Assembly: GCA_017996595.1 (NCBI GenBank)
Contig: JAGOGT010000040.1
Coordinates: forward strand, 1-8,180
From: Candidatus Cloacimonadota bacterium
GTDB taxonomy: Bacteria > Cloacimonadota > Cloacimonadia > Cloacimonadales > Cloacimonadaceae
Direction: 5' to 3'
Length of the DNA stretch: 8,180 nucleotides
Position numbers and translations under genes: made by a program. The notes under the pieces were generated by a model. It saw nothing but the letters and a program-made list of their open reading frames with translations, was not told where the DNA came from and ran no database searches. Shown piece after piece: positions 1 through 5,240 of this stretch; positions within the stretch are counted from its first letter, which is position 1; each line of letters begins with the position of its first letter.

Positions 1-514
1 CGCTGTAATGATGCCAGGCCAGATAATAAGTGCCGGTGGTGCCGATCGTAAAAGTAGCGGTGGCCGTTTGAGGCACATCATTATTGAATCCCGGATTATT
101 GTACACCACAGTGTTTAAAGATGAAACTGAGGGAGCGCTGCCTAGCAGCACTCTGAACTTCTCCCAATCCATATACCCGGAGCGGAATTTGAACGACACA
201 TAATATGTTTGGCCGCTTGTAAGCTGCAGAGGTGGGGTAACGAGATAGTCATCTTTGGGCTCAGAATTGCTGAAAGCGCTCCATAGCGAATTGGGAGGGC
301 TGATGGGCGAAACGGTATGAGTTACCCAGGTTTGATTATCGTTATCATTGTTGATCACCGTCCAGCCGGTGGGAAGATTGGGTGCGGAAACACTGTCGAA
401 ATTCTCGGAAAGAATAAGCGTGCGGCCATCTCCGGAGGCATCGCTATTTCCCCACAGGGGGATAAGACCCGCGATAAAAACGCATAATAAAGATATCTTG
501 GATAATTTCCACAT
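1..514 (-). CDS. Secreted choice-of-anchor J / cleaved-adhesin domain protein, C-terminus outside window
   Basis: The reading frame opens at an ATG (512-514) and stays open for 171 codons to the left edge, so only the N-terminal part is present. Residues 1-22 look like a Sec signal peptide: a Lys-containing start (K3, K6), then a hydrophobic stretch about 8-20 ending LWG. The mature part matches the start of the cleaved-adhesin / choice-of-anchor J fold: ENFD at 37-40, LPTGW at 47-51, an Asn/Asp-rich turn (NNDNDNQTW, 55-63), then KDDYLVTPPLQL at 87-98, followed by beta-strand rich sequence (YYVSFKF, TATFTI, YYLAW). Such domains are extracellular jelly-roll modules in large surface or secreted proteins, often with a C-terminal sorting domain. 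Any such domain here would lie beyond the window. An AAGGAG sits six bases upstream of the ATG. The family call is firm; ligand or substrate is unknown. Confidence 0.85.
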   Translation of the reverse strand, partial: MWKLSKISLLCVFIAGLIPLWGNSDASGDGRTLILSENFDSVSAPNLPTGWTVINNDNDNQTWVTHTVSPISPPNSLWSAFSNSEPKDDYLVTPPLQLTSGQTYYVSFKFRSGYMDWEKFRVLLGSAPSVSSLNTVVYNNPGFNNDVPQTATATFTIGTTGTYYLAWHHYS

Positions 515-520
515 ATCGAT

Positions 521-526
521 CTCCTT
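521..526 (-). promoter_or_regulatory. Ribosome binding site of the adhesin-like gene
   Basis: On the minus strand this reads AAGGAG, six bases before the ATG at 514-512. It fixes the start codon of the leftward gene, which otherwise could only be inferred from the signal peptide. Confidence 0.8.
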
Positions 527-556
527 GCTCATTATGTCTTCAATACTTCTGTTTAT

Positions 557-595
557 CAGTATCTTAACCAATGTTGGCAGCCGGGGCTGATACTG
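557..595 (-). promoter_or_regulatory. Compact nested inverted-repeat element in the leader of the adhesin-like gene
   Basis: A perfect 7-bp inverted repeat (CAGTATC at 557-563, GATACTG at 589-595) encloses two further perfect inverted repeats, CCAA/TTGG (568-577) and AGCC/GGCT (579-588). If transcribed leftward the 39 bases could fold as an outer stem with two small inner hairpins, a three-way-junction-like shape. It lies about 31 bases upstream of the ribosome binding site, inside the leader predicted from the upstream promoter candidate. The inner loops are only two bases if fully paired, so each inner stem would have to open by a pair. I cannot match it to a known riboswitch; it could also be a DNA operator or chance. 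Confidence 0.35.
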
Positions 596-614
596 GGTTT
601 CTTATCGTGTAACA

Positions 615-643
615 AGTTCAATCGAATAGGCTAATATTGTCAA
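615..643 (-). promoter_or_regulatory. Candidate sigma70-type promoter for the adhesin-like gene
   Basis: The minus strand carries a perfect TTGACA (643-638) directly preceded by an A-rich tract (about 646-685) that resembles an UP element. The -10 is poor: at 17-bp spacing it is TGAACT (620-615), and at 16-bp spacing TTGAAC. A start near 608 would give a leader of roughly 95 bases. The -35 and A-tract are seen directly; promoter function is inference, and this phylum's promoter consensus may differ. Confidence 0.4.
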
Positions 644-769
644 CCTGTTTTTCCAGTTTTTTACGTTTAATTTATTTTTTTGAATAACAGAAATGCCCTT
701 GGATCAGAAAATAAGGTGCAGAAGAGAATCACTTTCAAACCAAGCGGAAATGCATAGAAGCGCAGCTTT

Positions 770-839
770 CTACATCTTGCATCTTGCATCCTGCATCCTG
801 CATCCTACATTCTACATTCTACATTCTACATTCTACATT
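770..839. repeat. Tandem heptamer array, ten units
   Basis: Ten contiguous 7-base units fill 70 bp with no indels. In order they are CTACATC x1, TTGCATC x2, CTGCATC x2 and CTACATT x5. All fit YTRCATY, and variants are clustered in blocks rather than scattered, as expected from stepwise local duplication. The last five units are identical. The array lies 256-325 bp from the leftward start codon and about 300-370 bp from the rightward one, so copy-number change would not alter core promoter spacing of either gene. Confidence 0.95.
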
Positions 840-872
840 CCCATGCGCTGCCCATGTGCTGCCCATGCAAAT
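840..872. repeat. Tandem 11-mer repeat, three units
   Basis: Directly abutting the heptamer array are CCCATGCGCTG (840-850), CCCATGTGCTG (851-861) and CCCATGCAAAT (862-872). The first two differ at one base; the third keeps only the first seven bases of the unit. Confidence 0.8.
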
Positions 873-920
873 GCCCGGTGGTCACATGGGGATCTCATGA
901 CAAACGTTTATGAATCAGCG

Positions 921-947
921 ATATGGACAATATGGATACAATGGACA
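921..947. repeat. Tandem 9-mer repeat, three units
   Basis: Three adjacent 9-base units read ATATGGACA (921-929), ATATGGATA (930-938) and CAATGGACA (939-947). It is a short degenerate array; alone it would be weak, but it follows two other tandem repeats within 180 bp. Confidence 0.65.
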
Positions 948-1068
948 AATTCAGATAGATAATCAGAGAGAGCTTTTGCCTATCCATCCCAGCTGTCATA
1001 ATTCTTCATTCTTAGCTCCTCTGCACCCTTCCACTTATAATGCCTGAAACCTCACCCGATCTTTTCCC

Positions 1069-1098
1069 TTGACTTTTTGCCCTATCCGGTCATATTGT
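1069..1098 (+). promoter_or_regulatory. Sigma70-like promoter of the diiron-protein gene unit
   Basis: TTGACT (1069-1074) and TATTGT (1093-1098) are separated by 18 bp. They match the -35 and -10 consensus at five and four of six positions. Transcription would begin near 1105, giving a leader of about 35 bases with a strong ribosome binding site. A perfect TATAAT lies further upstream at 1036-1041 but has no recognisable -35. Confidence 0.55.
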
Positions 1099-1127
1099 AA
1101 ATAGCTAAAGAAAACAAGATATTCTCC

Positions 1128-1135
1128 AAGGAGGA
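1128..1135 (+). promoter_or_regulatory. Strong ribosome binding site (AAGGAGGA)
   Basis: A near-perfect anti-16S match lies four bases before the ATG at 1139. It is the strongest in the window, consistent with an abundantly made protein, although the spacing is short. Confidence 0.8.
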
Positions 1136-1138
1136 ATA

Positions 1139-1624
1139 ATGGCAGTATATTCTGTAAATGAAGTGATCGAAATGGCCGTGCAGATTGAAAAGAACGGCTA
1201 TGCCTTCTATCATGAGGCCACCAAGCGCAAGGATCTGGACGCCAAAGCCAAAGAGTTTTTGGAATACCTGAGGGACGAGGAACTGAGCCACGAAAAGAAA
1301 TTTATGAATCTTCGGGACGAGATGGATATGAACGTTCTGGAGCTTTCCCAGGATTGGGAATTGGTGGCTGCATACCTGAAAACCATCGTGGACGGCCGCA
1401 TCTTCAATAGCGAACATTCCGCCATCCAAATGGCAATCCAGGCCCAAGACCTGAAGAGCATCCTGGATAATGCCATCACCTTCGAAAAAGACACTCTGCT
1501 CTATTTCCACGCCATTGCCGATTATGCCACCAGCGCCAAAACCAAAACCGTGCTGCGCAGTATCATCAACGAAGAAGTAACGCACGTTTTGAAGCTGAAT
1601 GACTTCAAAAAGCGCCTGGCATAG
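1139..1624 (+). CDS. Rubrerythrin-like ferritin-family diiron protein (no rubredoxin domain)
   Basis: This 161-residue protein is a four-helix ferritin-like domain. The diiron ligand set of the rubrerythrin family can be placed: E17 in the first helix (QIEKNGYAFY), E48-x-x-H51 (DEELSH), E116 (FEKDTLLYF) and E146-x-x-H149 (EEVTH). The C-terminal rubredoxin-type iron domain of classical rubrerythrin is absent, and the protein contains no cysteine at all, so any electrons must come from a separate partner. Family members typically reduce peroxide or sequester iron in anaerobes; which applies here cannot be read from sequence. No signal peptide is seen, so it is cytoplasmic. It starts a unit with a promoter at 1069-1098 and a strong ribosome binding site, and the next gene follows 24 bp after its stop. 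The long antisense frame across it is a shadow. Confidence 0.88.
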   Translation: MAVYSVNEVIEMAVQIEKNGYAFYHEATKRKDLDAKAKEFLEYLRDEELSHEKKFMNLRDEMDMNVLELSQDWELVAAYLKTIVDGRIFNSEHSAIQMAIQAQDLKSILDNAITFEKDTLLYFHAIADYATSAKTKTVLRSIINEEVTHVLKLNDFKKRLA

Positions 1625-1648
1625 GAATCCGAACTAAGACCTTCATCC

Positions 1649-2167
1649 TTGAATAAACGTAAGAAAAGCGGCAGCACCAAAAAGATCATCTCGGTCTTGC
1701 TGGTGCTGCTGATTCTTGTTATCCTGCTCTATAATCCCATTTCCATAAGGGTGATGACGGTGGGAGTGGCGATCTGGCATGGGCTGGATCCCGTGATCTT
1801 CTATCGCCTCATCCGTGCGGAAAGTTCGTTTCGCAGCTTTGCCGTGTCGGATGCCGAAGCCATCGGCTTGGGACAGATTCGCGAAAGCACCGCGCACTAC
1901 ATTCACAAAGAACACAAGCGGGGTTTGCTCTTTGTGCCGCTCTACAATCTCCATCTGGCCGCCAAATACCTGAAGTATCTGCTGAAACGCTATGATGGAA
2001 ATTGGAGCCTTGCCCTGGCAGCCTATAACTGGGGCGAAACCAATGTCTCCTCCCGCATGAAGAGAACCGCTATCGATCCCAAAAAGGACTACCGGAGCAG
2101 GTTCAAAGACATTCCGGAAACCTATCATTACATCGGCAAAATCCTTAAAAGCAAAAATAAGGCTTGA
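1649..2167 (+). CDS. Membrane-anchored lytic transglycosylase (GH23, SLT domain)
   Basis: The 172-residue product has a Lys/Arg-rich N-terminus (residues 3-12), one membrane segment (about 13-28) and a minimal SLT domain outside it. The GH23 motifs appear in order: catalytic Glu in AESSF (E58), GLGQI (73-77), AYNWG (125-129) and PETYHY (156-161). The enzyme cleaves the MurNAc-GlcNAc bond of peptidoglycan to 1,6-anhydro products; the anchor places it on the outer face of the inner membrane. The start is TTG, chosen because an in-frame stop lies at 1622-1624, no ATG or GTG occurs between, and later starts would lose the basic tail or the anchor. No good ribosome binding site precedes it (AGGAA is about 21 bases away), so translation may be weak or coupled to the gene 24 bp upstream. 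The small size suits a specialised space-making transglycosylase rather than a bulk murein hydrolase, which is inference. Confidence 0.88.
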   Translation: MNKRKKSGSTKKIISVLLVLLILVILLYNPISIRVMTVGVAIWHGLDPVIFYRLIRAESSFRSFAVSDAEAIGLGQIRESTAHYIHKEHKRGLLFVPLYNLHLAAKYLKYLLKRYDGNWSLALAAYNWGETNVSSRMKRTAIDPKKDYRSRFKDIPETYHYIGKILKSKNKA

Positions 2168-2209
2168 CGAGAATCACCATGTGTAAATCCTTTGGAACGA
2201 ATTCATTTC

Positions 2210-2214
2210 AGGAG
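2210..2214 (+). promoter_or_regulatory. Ribosome binding site that decides the start of the pilin-like gene
   Basis: AGGAG lies six bases before the ATG at 2221. It favours this start over the in-frame TTG at 2164 and ATG at 2179, which have no such site and would bury the prepilin-like leader. Confidence 0.75.
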
Positions 2215-2220
2215 TTTCTT

Positions 2221-2880
2221 ATGCTTCGTAAACAAAACGGAATCTCGGTGTATACTGTTCTCAGTATCATCCTCTTGTTCGCCTTGATCTTCATCCTGGC
2301 GTTGCCGAATTTCTTTAATCTGGACAAAGAACAGAATATAGATGATTGCATCAATAGCATGAAGCAAATCTGGGTGGCTACTACAGACTATATGCGCGAT
2401 ACCAATGCCGATTTCAGCGGTGATATCAATACCCTGCTGAAAACTCCCAAGGCTCAGGACCCTAAAAATAAATACCTTACTGCCGCTCAATACTGCCCCG
2501 AAACCTCCCGCCAAAAGCAAGAATACATCATCTTTGGCAAATACGTAGCGGAACAGATCGGCACCGAAGTAAAGCACAATTACGGCGTAATCGTGCTCTG
2601 CCCCAATCTGGCTGCCTATCCCAAGCACATTATTCCCAAGATCTTCTACGAAAATATGGAGCCTACCCAGCTGCAAAACTATATGATCGACGACATGGAA
2701 TATATCGACGAAGAAACCAAAACCAATGGCGCTCGCAAGCTGGAACTGCTTACCAAATATGTGGAAATCTGGAAAACCGATCCCAATGCCTTTACAAAAC
2801 GGAAAGCCGATATAAACGCTCTGCGCGCCGTACTTTTCCCTGAGAAGTTCGCTGCTCTGGAACCCAGCGTAGCAGAATAG
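2221..2880 (+). CDS. Pilin-like (type IV prepilin-type leader) single-pass protein
   Basis: The 219-residue product begins with a short basic leader (MLRKQNG), then a hydrophobic helix (about 8-32) ending in ALPNFF. This resembles class-III prepilin leaders cut after Gly (here G7), whose helix often ends in IPNF. The following DCINSMKQIWVATTDYM (42-58) resembles the Cys-x-x-N-x-K-x-I-x-x-A-x-x-Y stretch of many pseudopilins. C92 in YCPET follows a short loop, as in pseudopilins that end in a CP turn; C43, C92 and C127 could form disulfides. The usual Glu at mature position 5 is replaced by Thr (ISVYT). The C-terminal part (about 150-219) is charged, helical and unrecognised. It may be a minor pilin, a pseudopilin of a secretion system, or simply an anchored protein of similar layout. 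It lies 53 bp after the transglycosylase gene and is followed by a terminator. Confidence 0.62.
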   Translation: MLRKQNGISVYTVLSIILLFALIFILALPNFFNLDKEQNIDDCINSMKQIWVATTDYMRDTNADFSGDINTLLKTPKAQDPKNKYLTAAQYCPETSRQKQEYIIFGKYVAEQIGTEVKHNYGVIVLCPNLAAYPKHIIPKIFYENMEPTQLQNYMIDDMEYIDEETKTNGARKLELLTKYVEIWKTDPNAFTKRKADINALRAVLFPEKFAALEPSVAE

Positions 2881-2900
2881 ATGCACTAAACTGCAAATAC

Positions 2901-2950
2901 AAAAGTTCAAGCATCATCCCATCCCGGCTGCTGTTTGAACTTTTTTCTTT
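2901..2950 (+). terminator. Intrinsic terminator after the pilin-like gene
   Basis: A perfect 10-bp inverted repeat (AAAAGTTCAA at 2901-2910, TTGAACTTTT at 2935-2944) encloses a 24-base loop and runs into a T tract (2941-2950, one C). GCA at 2911-2913 and TGC at 2929-2931 could extend the stem with a small bulge. It begins 20 bp after the stop at 2880. The stem is AU-rich and long-looped, so it may leak. The downstream ATG of folC is only 17 bases after the tract. Confidence 0.75.
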
Positions 2951-2954
2951 TCCC

Positions 2955-2960
2955 TGGAGA
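2955..2960 (+). promoter_or_regulatory. Ribosome binding site that decides the folC start
   Basis: TGGAGA lies seven bases before the ATG at 2968. It selects that ATG over the in-frame TTG at 2935, which falls within the terminator stem and would add an 11-residue Phe-rich extension foreign to the family. Confidence 0.7.
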
Positions 2961-2967
2961 TTATCAA

Positions 2968-4245
2968 ATGCAATATCAGGAATTTCTGGATCTGATCTAT
3001 CAGAAATACTCCGGCAATGTAAAGCTGGAGCTTAGCCGCGTTATCGGTCTCTACGCCGATATGGGAGATCCTCAAAAGGCTCTATCCGGATTTCATGTGG
3101 GCGGAACCAATGGCAAGGGCAGCGTTTGTGCCACTCTGGAAGCGCTGGCTTTGGCACATGGACAAAGCTGCGGTATGAATACTTCCCCGCACCTGATAAA
3201 CTACACGGAGCGCTTTCGGATTGATGGAAATGAGGTTGATTTTGAACGTGTGCTGGATACCTATCACCGCTATGAGAGCCTTTTTAACAAATGGGATGCC
3301 TCCTTTTTTGAGATAAGCACCGCCATCGCTTTATCCATGTTCAGAGAAGATAAAGTGCACACCGCGGTTATCGAAGTGGGGCTTGGCGGCAGGCTGGATG
3401 CCACCAACCTTTTCACCCCCGAGGTGGCCATTATCACCAATATCGGCCTGGATCACGTTAAGACCTTAGGCCCCACCAAAGAGCTGATTGCCGCCGAAAA
3501 AGCAGGCATCATCAAAGCCGGAGTACCCCTGGTTATGGGCGATACGGAAGCAAGCCCCGCAGCGGTGATTCTGGGCAAAGCTGCATCCCTGGAAGTGCCT
3601 GTTTATCGCTATAACCGCGATTGGAAGGCAGAAATATCCAGCGACATGGTATCCGGATTGTGCTTCGATTATGAATTTCAGGAATACCGCTTTAAGGGCC
3701 TGAAGGCCAATCTCATCGGCGAACACCAGGCTGTAAATCTTGGTTGCGCTGTTACTGCCTTCATCCTCTATGCCCGCATCAAGGGCTTTGCCATCTCCGA
3801 AGCTTCCATCCGCCAGGCTTTGCAGCACATAAACTGGCAGGGAAGGATGCAACTGCTGTCCCAAAATCCCACCCTGATCGTGGATGGAGCGCACAATCTG
3901 CACGGCATCAATGCCCTTGTCAAATCCCTGAACCGCATTTATCCTGGCCGCAAGCTGAAGTTTCTGGTGTCCATTCTGGCCGATAAGAACTACGCGGAAA
4001 TGCTGCAAGAGATCTGCCACAACGCTTCCTTCGTGTATGTAGCTCAGAATAAAAGCGACCGTGCGGCTACCGTGGAAGAGCAGCTAAGCGAAATCAGCAA
4101 GCATAATGTTCCCTGCCAGGGCTTTGCATCTGTATCAGAAGCTCTGAAAACCGCCCTGTCAGAATGTAAGCCCGATGATGTTCTTATTGCAGGGGGATCG
4201 CTATACACCGTGGGTGAAGTGATCGCCGCATACCGCCAAAAATAA
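2968..4245 (+). CDS. folC: Folylpolyglutamate synthase / dihydrofolate synthase
   Basis: The 425-residue protein is a Mur-ligase-superfamily FolC of normal length. Motifs seen in order: ATP-binding loop GTNGKGS (46-52), folate-side TSPHL (72-76) with NYTERFRIDG (78-87), EVGLGGRLDATN (136-147), TNIGLDH (157-163), AEKAGIIK (176-183) whose K178 is the candidate carbamylated lysine, and DGAHN (306-310) at the start of the C-terminal glutamate-ligase domain. The enzyme joins glutamate to dihydropteroate and/or tetrahydrofolates using ATP in the cytoplasm. Whether both activities are present cannot be decided from sequence. No other folate gene is in the window. The downstream rnhC begins three bases after the stop. 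No clear promoter is visible between the terminator and the ATG, so transcription may rely on read-through or an unrecognised promoter. Confidence 0.95.
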   Translation: MQYQEFLDLIYQKYSGNVKLELSRVIGLYADMGDPQKALSGFHVGGTNGKGSVCATLEALALAHGQSCGMNTSPHLINYTERFRIDGNEVDFERVLDTYHRYESLFNKWDASFFEISTAIALSMFREDKVHTAVIEVGLGGRLDATNLFTPEVAIITNIGLDHVKTLGPTKELIAAEKAGIIKAGVPLVMGDTEASPAAVILGKAASLEVPVYRYNRDWKAEISSDMVSGLCFDYEFQEYRFKGLKANLIGEHQAVNLGCAVTAFILYARIKGFAISEASIRQALQHINWQGRMQLLSQNPTLIVDGAHNLHGINALVKSLNRIYPGRKLKFLVSILADKNYAEMLQEICHNASFVYVAQNKSDRAATVEEQLSEISKHNVPCQGFASVSEALKTALSECKPDDVLIAGGSLYTVGEVIAAYRQK

Positions 4246-4248
4246 ACC

Positions 4249-5205
4249 ATGCACAAGGAAATCGAATACTACCTCAGCCACCTTGGCCCCCTGCTGCAAA
4301 AGCATGGCATAGAGATAACCGAACATAAGGACATCGCCTATGGCGTGCAACTGCGGCTGAATAAAGAGCAGCAAAGCGCTACCCTGAATATTTATTACTC
4401 GGACAAAAAAGGCCTTAGCCAGGTGGTGGGCGCAGCTAAAGGCAGCTCCCTGAAAAATCTGGTGGAAGCTTTGATAAAGGGAGAAAGCCCCAAGACGGGC
4501 TTCAATACCCCATTTCACACCTGGAATGCCTGGATGGGCAGCGATGAATGCGGCAAAGGGGACTATTTTGGCGCGCCCGTGGTCTGCGCTTTTGCCTACG
4601 ATAAGTCTCTGGATGCAGAGTTTAAGAGCTTGGGAATTATGGATAGCAAGCTGCTGAAGGCTGCTGAGATCAATCGCATCGCTATGCATCTCTATCGCCA
4701 TCACGCCGCCAGAATAAGTTGCGTGGCCCTAAAACCCACCAAATATAACGAGCTGATTGCCTCCTTCCGCAAAGAGGGAAAGAACCTAAATCACCTTTTA
4801 GCCTGGCTGCATGGCACCGCCATCCTGGAGCTATGCAAAAAGCAAGGTACCATGCAAGGCGTCCTGGTGGATCAATTCAGCCTCCATAAGCGCGTGCAAA
4901 GCTATCTGGCTACCAAGGCTTGCCCCCTGCCCTGCATCGAACGTCCCGGCGCGGAAGCTGATCCAGCCGTGGCTGCTGCCTCCATTATCGCCCGTTATCA
5001 ATTTGTTTTGGCGCATCGGGAACTAAGCGAATTCTACCAAATCGACCTTCCCTTGGGCGCTTCGGGGCGAGTTATTGAAACTGCTGTGGAATTTTGTAAA
5101 CAGTATGGATTTGGGCGCTTGAATGAAGTAGCGAAGCTACATTTTGTTACTACCGCCAAGGTTAAGCTGAAGCTGGAGCAGGCGGAACTCGATCTTTTTC
5201 CTTGA
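4249..5205 (+). CDS. rnhC: Ribonuclease HIII
   Basis: This 318-residue protein has an N-terminal domain of about 85 residues of the TBP-like type found in RNase HIII, then a type-2 RNase H domain. GSDECGKGDYFGAP (97-110) is the HIII version of the first catalytic motif (D99, E100), distinct from RNase HII. Others are MDSK (131-134), LVDQF (206-210, D208), and AEADPAVAAASIIAR (235-249), where E236 or D238 supplies the fourth acidic residue. The enzyme cuts the RNA strand of RNA/DNA hybrids and helps remove R-loops and primers in the cytoplasm. The ATG is three bases after the folC stop and has no Shine-Dalgarno sequence, so it is probably translated by coupling to folC. Valine and threonine of the usual GSDEVGTGDYFGP motif are Cys and Lys here. 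The gene symbol is firm because both the N-domain and the motif point to HIII. Confidence 0.92.
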   Translation: MHKEIEYYLSHLGPLLQKHGIEITEHKDIAYGVQLRLNKEQQSATLNIYYSDKKGLSQVVGAAKGSSLKNLVEALIKGESPKTGFNTPFHTWNAWMGSDECGKGDYFGAPVVCAFAYDKSLDAEFKSLGIMDSKLLKAAEINRIAMHLYRHHAARISCVALKPTKYNELIASFRKEGKNLNHLLAWLHGTAILELCKKQGTMQGVLVDQFSLHKRVQSYLATKACPLPCIERPGAEADPAVAAASIIARYQFVLAHRELSEFYQIDLPLGASGRVIETAVEFCKQYGFGRLNEVAKLHFVTTAKVKLKLEQAELDLFP

Positions 5206-5240
5206 CGCATGCCCGCTTATTACCTTATTAAGAATTCCAA

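Larger units (their letters stand above)
515..1138. other. 624-bp divergent intergenic region
   Basis: This gap separates the leftward adhesin-like gene from the rightward diiron-protein gene. From left to right it holds the leader and promoter candidate of the leftward gene (515-690), an unremarkable stretch (690-769), three successive short-period tandem repeats (770-947), a pyrimidine-rich stretch with no feature I can name (950-1065), and the promoter of the rightward gene (1069-1098). An open frame at 693-962 crosses the repeats but looks like a repeat by-product, not a gene. I see no tRNA or terminator here. Confidence 0.7.

Noticed and set aside
482..484. Lipoprotein signal at C11 of the adhesin-like protein
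   Set aside because: The residue before the Cys is Leu, which does not fit a lipobox, and the Cys lies inside the hydrophobic core.
348..590. Plus-strand open frame of 80 codons opposite the adhesin-like gene
   Set aside because: It overlaps the start, ribosome binding site and leader of a well supported minus-strand gene and shows no motif.
770..839. CRISPR-like array
   Set aside because: Units are contiguous 7-mers without spacers, and no cas gene is present.
693..962. Plus-strand open frame of 89 codons across the repeat region
   Set aside because: Its middle is the translated heptamer array, no ribosome binding site precedes it, and the rest has no protein-like composition or family match.
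1036..1041. Perfect TATAAT as the promoter -10 of the diiron-protein gene
   Set aside because: No recognisable -35 lies 15-19 bp upstream; the pair at 1069-1098 is closer and more complete.
1082..1585. Minus-strand 167-codon frame opposite the diiron-protein gene
   Set aside because: It is a mirror frame of a gene with clear family motifs and has no ribosome binding site or family match. The same holds for the long antisense frames at 1643-2128, 2203-2910, 3466-4020, 4201-4704, 5679-6101, 6419-6958 and 7584-8006.
2164..2220. TTG start for the pilin-like gene, overlapping the transglycosylase stop
   Set aside because: The ATG at 2221 has AGGAG at proper spacing and places a basic leader just before the hydrophobic helix.
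2935..2967. TTG start for folC
   Set aside because: It lies in the terminator stem and adds residues not found in the family; the ATG at 2968 has a ribosome binding site.
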